NCBI GenBank assembly: GCA_026710435.1
Contig: JAPOQZ010000013.1
Span: forward strand, 1 to 64,000
Reading direction: 5' to 3'
From: a bacterium
Lineage (GTDB): Bacteria; Actinomycetota; Acidimicrobiia; Spongiisociales; Spongiisociaceae
DNA: 64,000 nt
The notes beneath the pieces were generated by a model. The model saw nothing but the letters and a program-made list of their open reading frames with translations. It did not search any database and was not told where the DNA came from. Shown one piece after another: positions 46,381 through 55,786 of this stretch. Each line of letters starts with the position of its first letter. Positions within the stretch are counted from its first letter, which is position 1. The translations under genes and the position numbers were made by a program.

Positions 46381-48216
46381 CTACTGGGACCGCCCCATCC
46401 GGTAGGGCTCGAACCGGTAGACGGCGTGGTAGTAGACGCCTGTCAGGGTGTTGACGTGCGGGTACCACTCGGGAATCTCGACCATCAGGTGGGTCGGGTT
46501 GGCGTCCAGGCCCATCCGCTCCACGTCGTTCAGCAGGCTCATCCGCTCCGCCGGATCGACCGACGCCAGCGCCGCATCACCTGCCGCCTTGATCTCGTCG
46601 TAGAGAGGCCAGCCCTCGGCATTGTCGGGCCAGAGCGACCGTTGCCGGTTCAGGAATCCGTCGGCGAACGACACCTGCGCCGAGTTCATGGCCGACGGGT
46701 ACTCGGGGAACCAGTCGCTCACGTTGATGTCGAGGTCGCCCTTGCGGAAGTCGGTGAAGAACACACCGGCATCACGGATCTGCACCTCGGTCTTCACACC
46801 GATATCAGCGAAGTCAGCGGCCAGCTTCTGGGCAACGTCGCCGAAGCCGGGACAGAACCCGCTCCACTGGAAGGTCTGGAGACGGATCGGGTTCTCCGCG
46901 TCGTCGTAGCCGTCGGGGTAGCCCGCTTCGACCAGCAACTCTCGCGCCTTGTCGAGGTCACGCTCGTAGCCCTCCGTGATGCCACCCAGCCGCATCGGTG
47001 CGAGCCCGTACACCCGGTTGGCTGTATAGCCGGGGCAGAGTCGCTGGAGGCCGTCGTAGTCGATGGCGTACTTGAGCGCCTTCTGGACCGTCGGGTTGGC
47101 CACGAACGCGTTGTTGTCCGGATCGGTCGTGAACATCACGTAGTACCAGTGGTTGGTGTTGGCCTGCAGGATCGTGAAGTCCTCACCCAACGAGGCGGCC
47201 TGGTGCGGGATCACCGTCCACGCCAGGTCGATGTCACCCCTGGACAGCGCGTCGATGCGCGACTGCGCTTCGGGGATGTTCACGAAGATGACCCGTTCCA
47301 TGGTGGCGGGCGCTCCGCCCCAGTAGTCGTCGACTCGAACGATCTCGAGACGGTTGCCCGGCTCGGAGAAGTCGAACGTGAACGGACCGGAGCCGGCGCT
47401 GTTCAACGCCAACCACTCTCCGCCGGTGTCGGTCTCCGAGGCGTCCTCCGCGGCCGAACCGCCGTTGGCACTCACCAGTTCGCTGTTGACAACGCTGAAC
47501 GCGGCGGCGGTCGTCAGACCGGGGAACTCCGGGTCGGGTGAGGCCAGGTTGAACACGACGGTCTGGGGGTCGGGGGTGTCGGCGCTGACGATGTTGGCAC
47601 CCTGGTAAGACGGGGTGGCGGCTACGTTCTTCAGGCGCAGGAACGAGTAGGCCACGTCCTCGGAGGTGACCGACGACCCGTCGTGGAAGCGGGCGTTCGG
47701 GTCCAGCGTGAAGGTCCATTGGGTGGCGTCCGCGTTGGACGACCACTCGGTGGCCAACTCGGGGATGAGCGTCTGGTAGTCGTAGCCGTTCTCGGTCGGA
47801 GCCCACTGCACGAGCGTGTTGTACACGGATCCGAGCACCAGCACGTAAAGTTCCTCGAAGGCCCGGGCCGGGTCGAACACGGTGTCGGCATCCATCTTCT
47901 TGCCGATCACCACGGTTGCCTCGCGGCCCGTCAGGGGCTCGGCCATCGCTTCGGTGGTGGTTGTGGTCGGGGCAGCCGTCGTGGTCGTCTCACCGGCCGG
48001 AGCCTCGGTCGTCGTTGTGGTACCAACCTCGACCACTGTGGTGGCGGTTGTCTCCTCGGTCGCAGCGGCCGTGGTAGCAGGCGCTGCCGCAGTCGTAGCA
48101 GGCGCCGCGGTGGTGGCAGGTGCGGCGTCATCGGTATCGTCTTCGCCGCAAGCTGCTGCGAAGATCGCCATCGTTAGCAGTACCGCAATCCAGCGGACCG
48201 TTCGTTGCCTGAGCAT
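46381..48216 (-). CDS. Family 5 ABC substrate-binding lipoprotein
   Basis: This 611-residue protein is a peptide/nickel-type solute-binding protein anchored as a lipoprotein. The signal peptide is short and ends in a lipobox (FAAACGED, cysteine about residue 22). A flexible linker rich in Thr, Ala and Pro follows to about residue 95. The SBP_bac_5 domain begins with RFHDGSSVTSEDVAYSF and has TWTLD-like strands. ATG 48216 has GGAGGGAG upstream. It is the first gene of the transporter operon. The ligand cannot be read from sequence; peptides are most likely. Confidence 0.92.
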   Translation of the reverse strand: MLRQRTVRWIAVLLTMAIFAAACGEDDTDDAAPATTAAPATTAAAPATTAAATEETTATTVVEVGTTTTTEAPAGETTTTAAPTTTTTEAMAEPLTGREATVVIGKKMDADTVFDPARAFEELYVLVLGSVYNTLVQWAPTENGYDYQTLIPELATEWSSNADATQWTFTLDPNARFHDGSSVTSEDVAYSFLRLKNVAATPSYQGANIVSADTPDPQTVVFNLASPDPEFPGLTTAAAFSVVNSELVSANGGSAAEDASETDTGGEWLALNSAGSGPFTFDFSEPGNRLEIVRVDDYWGGAPATMERVIFVNIPEAQSRIDALSRGDIDLAWTVIPHQAASLGEDFTILQANTNHWYYVMFTTDPDNNAFVANPTVQKALKYAIDYDGLQRLCPGYTANRVYGLAPMRLGGITEGYERDLDKARELLVEAGYPDGYDDAENPIRLQTFQWSGFCPGFGDVAQKLAADFADIGVKTEVQIRDAGVFFTDFRKGDLDINVSDWFPEYPSAMNSAQVSFADGFLNRQRSLWPDNAEGWPLYDEIKAAGDAALASVDPAERMSLLNDVERMGLDANPTHLMVEIPEWYPHVNTLTGVYYHAVYRFEPYRMGRSQ

Positions 48217-48709
48217 GTCTCTCCCTCCGTCCAATTAGGCCCCGGAAGACGTGGGTAACGACCGCGGGGCCAGGTGACCCGGTGATCATACCCAGATAGC
48301 CCTGAGAACGTCCCCTGAATAGCCACCGATTTTGGGACGGCGCTCAAGAATGGATACTGCGGGGCGTGCTCGTCGTCAACGGACCCAGGTGATGGTTGTG
48401 GGCCACCGGAAAACCGTCGGTAGTTGCAAGCGTATCTTGTGACGGGTCACGCCTGGATGGCCCCGACTCTGACCGCGGACCAGGCAGGACGGTCCCGACC
48501 GAGGTCGGAGGAGTCGCCGTACCTGAGGACCCCCTCGAGGTACCGGAGTATCCGACCCTCGTGCAGCGGTTACTTCCTTCGGCGGCGTAGCGGTCGCGGA
48601 TGGTCCGTTCGTCGTAGAATCTCGTCGGCGGCCTCTCCTCCGACACGCTCACCAGCAAGACGGGGGACACCGCCGGCGCGGCGGGGGTAGTCGTACTCGG
48701 TTCTGGCCC
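48217..48709. other. Upstream region of the transporter operon, no gene
   Basis: About 490 bp hold the operon promoter and perhaps worn remains of the aminotransferase relic (48710-48838). Several frames are open but none has family sequence. No clear -35/-10 pair was found. Confidence 0.35.
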
Positions 48710-48838
48710 TCAGAATCTCGTATCGCCGCCGGGTAGATACCGTCTGCCCTCCTCGAACAGCACGGCGGACGAGGGTGTTCGGCTCCGGTATTGGTCGACC
48801 ACCTCTCGGTACCAGGACTCGATTTCCCCGGCGTTCAT
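48710..48838 (-). pseudogene. 5' relic of a GSA-type aminotransferase
   Basis: The minus strand from ATG 48838 has GGAGGAG 7 bases upstream and reads EIESWYREVVDQYRSRTPSS, then AVLFEEGRRYLPGGDTRF, then TGA (48710-48712). Compared with the intact aminotransferase at 28701-30017 (DWYQGVVDEYRRITPRSAAL then FVRGGGVLPGGDTRYS) it is clearly the same start, but all the rest is gone. It is a dead duplicate that lies beside the second phosphotriesterase-like/amidohydrolase module. Confidence 0.75.
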
Positions 48839-48918
48839 CGTGGAACTCCTCCCGAGTGCGATGTCCGGTGGCCGCCTACGGCAGACCCAGCCTCATCACC
48901 TTCCAAGCTCCCGGCACG

Positions 48919-49923
48919 TCACGAATCGAGCCACGAGAAGCGTGGCTCTGCCTGTGTGTTGATCGTGTGGTCGGGAAGCTCGCCTCGCAGCGACTGGATC
49001 GCTCGGCCGGCCATCTTTCTGCTCAGCTCGCGACCCGACTGCTCCGAGTACCACGCGGCGTGTGGCGTGACGACCAGGTTGTCGAGCCCCAGAAGCGGGC
49101 TACGCATGTCGAACGGCTCCTCTGCCATGACGTCGAGAGCCGCTCCGGCGAGGTGCCCGGAGCGGAGGGCCTCGTAGAGCGCTCGTTCCTCGATCAGAGC
49201 GCCGCGGGACACGTTGACGAGCCGGGCTCCCGGTTTCATCAGCCGGATCGAATCGGCATTGATCACGTTTTCCGTCTCAGGGGTCTGATGGGTGTGCAGC
49301 GACACGAAGTCCGAAGAGCTGAGAAGCTGGGCCAGGCTCTCTGCCGGCGTCACGGAGGCGTCTCCCATCTCGGAGCGGTCCACATACGGGTCGAACGCCA
49401 TGACCGAGAGCCCGATGCCACGTGCCTTGTCCGCGAGCCGGCGAGCGATACGGCCGAATCCGTAGAGACCGAGCCGGCACCCCCGTATGCGTGTGAGCCT
49501 GCCTCCGCCTGAATGGTCCCACTCGCCGCGACGGCTGCTCGCATGCAAGGGGATCAGGCCTCTGGCGAGGGCCAGAAGCAGCGCGAGGGCGTGATCCGAC
49601 ACCTCCTCGACGCAGTAGTCCGGCACGTTGGCGACCGCGATGCCGCGCTCGGCGGCGAGTTCCACATCGACGTGCTCGTAGCCGACGCCGCCGAGGATCA
49701 AAGCGCGACATTTCGAGGCAACGTCCAGGGTTAGCTCGGTGATCGGGCTCGTGTGGACGAGTCCGGCGTCGGCGTGGCTCAAGGCTGCGGCCGCTTCTTC
49801 CTCGCTTGGGCAAATGGATGTCATGAGGGTGGCGCCCGCCGCATCGAGCAGGTCGCGCTCGATGGACCAGTCGCGGGAAGGCGTTCCCGGACCTTCGACG
49901 CCCACAACGAGCCGGCCCGTCAT
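48919..49923 (-). CDS. D-isomer-specific 2-hydroxyacid dehydrogenase
   Basis: This 334-residue NAD-dependent enzyme reduces 2-oxo acids or oxidises D-2-hydroxy acids. The NAD-binding fold has RLGLYGFGRIARRLADKA. The catalytic triad is complete: R in NVSRGALIEE, E in VMAEEPFDMRSP, and H in VTPHAAWYSEQS. The overall form is close to the CtBP-like/phosphoglycerate dehydrogenase branch. It is divergent from the second phosphotriesterase-like gene (49924-50063 between them) and may belong to the same pathway. The natural substrate is unknown. Confidence 0.87.
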   Translation of the reverse strand: MTGRLVVGVEGPGTPSRDWSIERDLLDAAGATLMTSICPSEEEAAAALSHADAGLVHTSPITELTLDVASKCRALILGGVGYEHVDVELAAERGIAVANVPDYCVEEVSDHALALLLALARGLIPLHASSRRGEWDHSGGGRLTRIRGCRLGLYGFGRIARRLADKARGIGLSVMAFDPYVDRSEMGDASVTPAESLAQLLSSSDFVSLHTHQTPETENVINADSIRLMKPGARLVNVSRGALIEERALYEALRSGHLAGAALDVMAEEPFDMRSPLLGLDNLVVTPHAAWYSEQSGRELSRKMAGRAIQSLRGELPDHTINTQAEPRFSWLDS

Positions 49924-50063
49924 GGCGGGCCTTCGATGTCGTTCTCCTGCCCGAAAAAGGGACCTACCGAGTCCGGAATGCCGGCGTGCGGACCCGGTTG
50001 ACGCGCCGACTCGGGCCCGTTTACTGTCGCGGTGTCAGGCAGCAACGCAGGAAAAGAGGGATG

Positions 50064-51005
50064 ATGCCGGACCCGGGAAGCGTGATGACCGTTCTGGGGC
50101 CCATACCAGCAGACCAACTCGGCTACGTGCTTCCCCATGAGCATCCCTATTGCCAGCTGCGCCAAGCGGCGCACCGCTACGACTTCCCCGACCAGTTCGA
50201 CGACGACCGCGTCGTCACGGCCGAGGTCGCGGCGTTCGGAGAACTGGGCGGAACCACTCTCGTCGACCTGACTGTACCGGACATCGGCAGGGCACCGGAG
50301 CGCCTGCGCAAGCTTTCCGAGAACACGGGCGTCCAGATCGTGATGGGCTGCGGTTGGTATCGGGGCAATTACTACCGGCCCGAGGAGCTCATCGAGAAAC
50401 GTACCGTCGGGTCGCTCGCCGACCAGCTCATCGCAGAGATCACCGAGGGAGTCGACGGGACCGGAATCAAGCCCGGGGTGATCGGCGAGATCGGTGTGGA
50501 GAAGACCTGGGTCGCTCCGGCGGAGGAGAGGGTGCTGCGAGCGGCGGCGCGGGCTCACAAGGCAACCGGACTCGCCCTGGGCGCGATCCACGCCATCGGT
50601 CCCGTCGCACCCGACATCCTGACGATCTTCGAGGAAGAGGATGTCGACATGTCACGGGTCGCGGTCGGCCATTGCGATTCCTATCCCCACATGGAATTCC
50701 TCGAAGGTCTCATCGCAAGAGGAGTCCTCGTCATGTTCGACAACTGCGGACAATTCAGCGATCTGGGGACCTTCGAGGAGCACATCATGAAGACCGTGAA
50801 GGAGTTGGTCGACAAGGGATACGAGGACTACGTCCTGCTCTCCCACGACACCTGCAAGTTCCCCCAGTTCAAGACCCACGGCGGTCCCGGTTTCGTGTAT
50901 CTCTCCGAGACGTTCCTCCCGGCGCTGCGCGACCTGGGTATTACGGAGGAGACGATCAACAAGATCACGCGGGACAACCCTCGCCGCTGGCTCGTCGGGT
51001 CGTAG
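50064..51005 (+). CDS. Phosphotriesterase family hydrolase (paralogue)
   Basis: This 313-residue protein is a close paralogue of the one at 27763-28704: GSVMTVLGPI, LPHEHPYCQL, GVIGEIGVEK, HAIGPVAP, GHCDSYPHM and SHDTCKF match in order, and so does the metal-ligand set. About 60 percent of positions look identical by eye. It begins ATG 50064 with GAGGG just upstream; ATG 50061 is possible. The amidohydrolase paralogue follows 38 bp later on the same strand, whereas in the first cluster the order is divergent. Lactone or ester hydrolysis is the probable chemistry. Confidence 0.88.
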   Translation: MPDPGSVMTVLGPIPADQLGYVLPHEHPYCQLRQAAHRYDFPDQFDDDRVVTAEVAAFGELGGTTLVDLTVPDIGRAPERLRKLSENTGVQIVMGCGWYRGNYYRPEELIEKRTVGSLADQLIAEITEGVDGTGIKPGVIGEIGVEKTWVAPAEERVLRAAARAHKATGLALGAIHAIGPVAPDILTIFEEEDVDMSRVAVGHCDSYPHMEFLEGLIARGVLVMFDNCGQFSDLGTFEEHIMKTVKELVDKGYEDYVLLSHDTCKFPQFKTHGGPGFVYLSETFLPALRDLGITEETINKITRDNPRRWLVGS

Positions 51006-51043
51006 GCGGCAGGCGGGGCAGAGGGATAGGCTGGGCCTGTGAC

Positions 51044-52498
51044 ATGACGGCTGCCGGCCAAGAGCGTCCGGCCACGGGTGTGGACACCGTGCTGCGGCAC
51101 GGTCACGTCATCACCATGGATCCCGATCGCCGCATCCTGCTGGATGGTTCGATTGCGATCGGCAACGGCCGGATCGTAGACATCGGACCGGACGACGAGG
51201 TTACGGTGCCCGACGGCGCAGCGGAACGCGACCTGCAGGGCGCCCTTGTTCACCCCGGATTCATCGACGCCCACGTCCACGTCAACAGCCAGGAGTTGAT
51301 CCGCGGGTTCGCGCCCAAAGACACCGCCGACTGGAGCGATCTGGAGCTGGCCCTCTGGGATGCACGCTCACCGGAGATGGACCACTTCGGCACTCTCATC
51401 TCGTCCATGGAGATGGTCGCCAACGGCACGACGATGTTCGCCGATACCGGGAGCGCATTCTGGCTGGAGGACGAGGTGCGCGCCCTCGAGATGGTCGGTA
51501 TCCGGGGCTTCCCCGGCCACTTTCTCATCGACGGCAACCTCGAGATCGACGCCGACGAGCTCCAGGACCCGCGGTTCGGCTCGATGCCGCAGTCGGAGAT
51601 CGACATCCTCGGGGTGACCACCGATGTGGCGCTCGAACGGCTGCAGCGCCAGATCGAGAACCACCCTTTTCACAGCGAGCGAAGGGTGAGGGGCGTCGTC
51701 AACATGTTCGGCAGCGGTAGGAACACAGACGAGCTGCTCGTCCGTGCCAGGGAGTTGGCAAACGAGCACCGGGTGCCGATGATCATGCATCAGTCTTGGG
51801 GACCCGAGGAGGTCAGCGCCTCGCTCGACGAGCACGGCAAGCGGCCCCTCCAACACCTCGCCGATCTCGGAATCCTCGGACCGGGGCTCACGCTCGTGCA
51901 CATGATTCACCTCGACGATCATGAACTGGGGCTCACGATCGAGTCGGGTACCCACGTAGTCCACTGCCCCACGGCCTCGGTGCGCCGGGGTATGGGAGCC
52001 CTGCGGATGGGCCGTTTCCCGGAGATGGTGCGTGCGGGCCTGACGGTCGCCCTTGGGTCCGATGGAGTGAGCGCACGGCGCGACGTCGGGCGGCAGATGT
52101 ACCTCGCCGCGGTCGGATTCCGCGAGGTCCGGAACGAGATGCCGGTCTTCACGGGGGAAACGATCCTCGAGATGGCAACACTGCACGGCGCAGCGGCTGT
52201 GGGCATGGCAGACGAGATCGGGTCGCTGGAAGTCGGCAAGCGCGCCGACATCGTGATCCATTCCCTGGATCGGCCCGAGGCGCACCCCAGATTCCAGGAT
52301 CCCGTCGACAGCCTGGTGTTCTACCGGCAATCCCGCACGGTCGATACGGTCATCATCGACGGGGAAGCAGTCTACGACGGGGGTCGCTTCACCCGCTTCG
52401 ATGCGGCGGAGGCGTATCGTCAGATCGATGCAGCCGCTTCCCGCTTCGAGAACGGAGTGGGTCCGGGGAGTTTCACCAGCTGGCCGCTAGTGGGCTGA
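51044..52498 (+). CDS. Amidohydrolase (MTA/SAH deaminase or TrzA-like), paralogue
   Basis: This 484-residue enzyme matches the gene at 26201-27643 along its length: VDTVLRHGHVITMD, ALVHPGFIDAHVHVNS, FADTGSAFWLEDEV, MIMHQSWGPEEV, LVHMIHLDDHELGL and LGSDGVSARRD (metal ligands His, His, His, His, Asp). Same chemistry is expected, perhaps on another substrate. It is 38 bp behind the phosphotriesterase-like gene and 5 bp before the broken oxidoreductase gene, so the three form one transcript. GACATG start at 51044; longer frames upstream are spurious. Confidence 0.86.
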   Translation: MTAAGQERPATGVDTVLRHGHVITMDPDRRILLDGSIAIGNGRIVDIGPDDEVTVPDGAAERDLQGALVHPGFIDAHVHVNSQELIRGFAPKDTADWSDLELALWDARSPEMDHFGTLISSMEMVANGTTMFADTGSAFWLEDEVRALEMVGIRGFPGHFLIDGNLEIDADELQDPRFGSMPQSEIDILGVTTDVALERLQRQIENHPFHSERRVRGVVNMFGSGRNTDELLVRARELANEHRVPMIMHQSWGPEEVSASLDEHGKRPLQHLADLGILGPGLTLVHMIHLDDHELGLTIESGTHVVHCPTASVRRGMGALRMGRFPEMVRAGLTVALGSDGVSARRDVGRQMYLAAVGFREVRNEMPVFTGETILEMATLHGAAAVGMADEIGSLEVGKRADIVIHSLDRPEAHPRFQDPVDSLVFYRQSRTVDTVIIDGEAVYDGGRFTRFDAAEAYRQIDAAASRFENGVGPGSFTSWPLVG

Positions 52499-52503
52499 CG
52501 CCC

Positions 52504-54152
52504 GTGAGGGGCTCTACGAGGACCGACACCGATGTCGTCATCGTGGGCGCCGGGCACAACGGGTTGGTGGCGGCGTTCTACCTGGCGCGCGCCGGGCTCC
52601 GAGTGCAGGTTCTCGAAGCGCGAAGCCTCGCGGGCGGCGCTCTCGCCACCGAGGAACTCATCGATGGGTTTCGCTTTTCGACGTGCGCCTTCCGGCTGTG
52701 GGGCCTGCAACGACCGGTGATCGAGGACATGGGCCTCGCCGGACGTGTCACCGTCCGCAAGCCCGAGCCGACCGTGCTGCGGCTCTATCCCGACGGCCGC
52801 GCCCTCAAACAGTGGAGTGACCTGCGCCGCACCGCCGCCGAACTCGAGTCCTTCTCCCCGGGGTCGTCGGCTCGTCTGGCGGACTGGTCGGCATTGTGGG
52901 AACGGGCGGGTGCGCTCTACGAGCCGTTCGTGTTGCGTGAACCTCCAGCCGAATCGGAGCTGCGTGCTCGATCTGCCCTAGGAGGGTGCTGAGCAATCCA
53001 CCAGCGGCCTGCAGACCGCCGGCATTATTCCTGGGCTGGCGGGCGGCAGGCCCGAGCAATCGTCATTGTTCAGCACCCTCCTACTGGGCGATCCCGACCT
53101 GTACGACACCCTGCGGACAGCAGACATGGCATCGCTCGTGCGGGATCACTTTGCCGACGAGGCCGTCCAGGGCGCCTATATCGCGGCGCCCGCCGATCCG
53201 CGGCAGCCCGGATCGCCGCTCGAGGCCGCGGTGGGCCTCGGTTCCACTGGAGCCGGACTGGGCCGGGCTTCCGGTCGGCGGCATGGGCGCCCTCGCTTCG
53301 GCGATGGCGGAGGCGGCATCCGGGGCAGGGGCGGAGATAACGACCGATGTGCCGGTGAGACGCATCCTGGTGGGCGATCAGGGAACGGCCGGGGTCGAGT
53401 TGGAGAATGGGAGCCGTCTCGATGCCGACATCGTGGTGTCCAACCTGAGTCCGCGGGCGACCTACACGCGGCTCGTCGACCCCGGTGTGTTGCGCCCGTC
53501 GTTTCTCGGCAGGGTGGAGGGGATCTCGAGCACGATCGGCTACCTCAAGCTGCACGCGGGCCTTCGAGAACCGATGGACCTCTCACGCTATCTGGGTCCG
53601 GACCATGATCCGATGGCGGGGTCGTACATGAGGATCACCCGGTCGATCGACCACTACATCTCGGCCTGGGAAGACTGTGCCGCCGGCCGACCGGCGAGGG
53701 ACCCCGTCATCCAACTGGGTACGCACACCGCGCTCGACCCGGCCAGCGCGCCACCGGGGGGTCACGCGGTGTCGGCCCTCGTCCTGTATGCACCACCGGT
53801 CCCCAAGAGCGGAAAGTGGAGCGATCTCCGCACCTCCGTCGCGGAAGACCTGATCGACCGGATCACCGAGTACGTGCCCAATTTCCGGAGGGCCCTCGTC
53901 GAGTACGTCCTCTTCACGCCGACCGACCTGGAGCACCGGCTGGGCATGCTGGGTGGGGACATTCATCACGGTGACCATCTGCCCGGCCAGTTCTTCACCG
54001 GACGACCGTTCCCTGACTCGGCCGGATGGCGGAGCCCGATCGCCGGGCTGTACCTATGCGGCGCCGGAACGCATCCCGGTGGGGAGGTGACCGGCGCACC
54101 CGGCTACAACTGCGCGGCGGCGATCCTGGCCGATCAGCTAGCTAGCTGCTAA
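52504..54152 (+). pseudogene. FAD oxidoreductase (phytoene desaturase/PYROXD2-like), interrupted by mobile repeat
   Basis: The gene encodes an NAD(P)/FAD-binding amine-oxidase-type protein: VIVGAGHNGLVAAFYLARAG with the GxGxxG fold at the start, GGMGALASAMAEAASGAG in the middle, and SPIAGLYLCGAGTHPGGEVTGAPGYNCAAAIL at the end. Repeat copy E inserts at 52978 and brings a stop in frame. Removing 103 bp (element and one target copy) joins RARSAL to LGDPDLYDTL in one frame, so the insertion is precise. A second shift lies near 53235-53255, before GGMGAL. The protein is therefore not made in full, unless one of these is an assembly error. Confidence 0.85.
52978..53084 (-). mobile_element. MITE-like palindromic element, copy E (in a gene)
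   Basis: This copy begins CTAGGAGGGTGCTGAGCAAT and ends TTCAGCACCCTCCTAC. Inner blocks are CCACCAGCGGCCTGC and GGCAGGCCCGAGCAATC. The 17-bp terminal repeats differ at one base, so this copy looks young. TA at 52979-52980 and 53082-53083 (or CTAG/CTAC) are the target duplication. It encodes no protein. Confidence 0.88.
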
Positions 54153-54205
54153 TTGTCGTTGGATTCCACTGACAACTGTCCACTGGCCACCGGGGATCGA
54201 CTCGC

Positions 54206-55753
54206 TCAGCCGGCCCCGTTCTTGGTCCATTGCCACGATCCCGGAATCGTCCCGGGCAGCCACGACATACCCAGCTCGGTGAAGTCTCCGCCGACGCCTT
54301 CAGCCACGGCCAGGACCCGGTTCTCGTGCCACAAGGCCGCCCACGGCAGATCGTGGGTCAGCACCTCGGCATAGCGGTGATACACGGCGGCTCGTTCCTC
54401 AGGATCGGCGGTCGCCCGGCCGCGTAGCAGCAGCTCGTCGGCTTCCGCGCTGACGTAGCGCGCGCCGTTGGATCCCTTCGGCGGCATCGACGACGAGTGG
54501 AAGTAGATCGCCGTGAAGTCCGGATCGGGACCGGAAGCACCGCAGCAGGTGTATATGTCGAAACGAGAGTTCTCGTAGTCGTCGACGTACTCCACGATCG
54601 GCTTGATGTTGAGGACGAGGTCTATGCCGATCTCGGCGAGGTAACGCTGGAGCTCCCCCAGGAACGGGGCATTGTGACGGGCCGGGATGGCGCCCGGGCC
54701 CGTGACCAGATCGACCCTGAACCCTTCGGCGAAGCCGGCTTCGGCGAGCAGCGCCCTGGCACCCTCCGGGTCGTACGGATACTGCGAGTCAAGGCGGTGG
54801 TTAACCGCCCACTCGGGCATGATGAGCGGCGAGCCGATCACCTCGCCCATTCCCTTGTACACGTCGCGGACGATGGTCTCGCGGTCGATGGCGCGGACGA
54901 CCGCTTCGCGCACCCTCCGGTCGCCCAGCGCAGGATGGCTGAAGTTGAAGATGATCGTCCGCCATTCGCACGTCCGGAACGCCTCGACTCTGGCACCGGG
55001 CCGCTCTCTCACGAGGTCGGCGTCGAGGGCGTCGATGAACATGACGTCGATATCCCCGGTGGCAAACGCCGTGAGCGCGGCCTCGTCGTCGATCCTGCGA
55101 AGCACCAGGCCGTCGAGGTTCGGACTCCCGCCCCAGTACGGCTCGTTGGCGATGAAAACGGCATCGCCCCCGGGTTCGTAGGAAGAGACTCGGAACGGCC
55201 CGGTCCCGACCGGTGACCGGAGCGACCATTCCGTGTCCTCGACCCGTTCGCCCGTTGCGACGTTCTCGAGGATGTGCCTCGGGACGATCGGGAAAGCCAT
55301 CGTCGCGAGGAAACCGAAGTGCGGTTCGGCGAGCTCCATCATGACCGTGTAATCGTCGACGACGCTGATCCCCTCGACCGTCGCAGCGTCTCCCGCGGCG
55401 TACGCCTCGGCGCCTTTGATCGGAAGGGCAAGAGACTGGTACCTGCTCGTCGATCTGGGATCGACGAGCATCGTGTAGGTGAAAGCGACGTCCTCCGCGC
55501 TGAAGGGTGCGCCGTCGTGCCAGGTCACGTCACGCCGGAGGTGAAAGGTGTATCGGCGCCCGTCGGCCGAGACGTCCCAGCTCTCGGCCAGCTGGGGACC
55601 GACCCGAGCTTCTCCGTCGAGGTTGACGAGCTGGTCGAAGATGAACCAGATGGGGAACCAGCTCGGCATCGACAGATTGGAGAACGGGTTGAAAGACGGC
55701 GGACTACCGGGCCAGTGGAGAACCAACTCGGAGCGTGGGCCATTGGTGGGCAT
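54206..55753 (-). CDS. Family 5 substrate-binding protein lacking a signal peptide
   Basis: This 515-residue protein matches the SBP_bac_5 fold: NGPRSELVLHWPGSPPSFNPF, YTFHLRRDVTWHDGAPFSAEDVAF and GTGPFRVSSYEPGGDAV. It starts MPTNGPRSEL with no hydrophobic leader or lipobox, and a TGA lies 5 codons upstream in frame, so an export signal cannot be added from the same frame. It may be a cytoplasmic paralogue or a gene whose 5' end was lost. It lies 33 bp behind the DapDC-like gene and likely shares its transcript. Confidence 0.82.
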   Translation of the reverse strand: MPTNGPRSELVLHWPGSPPSFNPFSNLSMPSWFPIWFIFDQLVNLDGEARVGPQLAESWDVSADGRRYTFHLRRDVTWHDGAPFSAEDVAFTYTMLVDPRSTSRYQSLALPIKGAEAYAAGDAATVEGISVVDDYTVMMELAEPHFGFLATMAFPIVPRHILENVATGERVEDTEWSLRSPVGTGPFRVSSYEPGGDAVFIANEPYWGGSPNLDGLVLRRIDDEAALTAFATGDIDVMFIDALDADLVRERPGARVEAFRTCEWRTIIFNFSHPALGDRRVREAVVRAIDRETIVRDVYKGMGEVIGSPLIMPEWAVNHRLDSQYPYDPEGARALLAEAGFAEGFRVDLVTGPGAIPARHNAPFLGELQRYLAEIGIDLVLNIKPIVEYVDDYENSRFDIYTCCGASGPDPDFTAIYFHSSSMPPKGSNGARYVSAEADELLLRGRATADPEERAAVYHRYAEVLTHDLPWAALWHENRVLAVAEGVGGDFTELGMSWLPGTIPGSWQWTKNGAG

Positions 55754-55786
55754 GGATTCTCTCTTTCATAGCATCAACGGCGGTTG

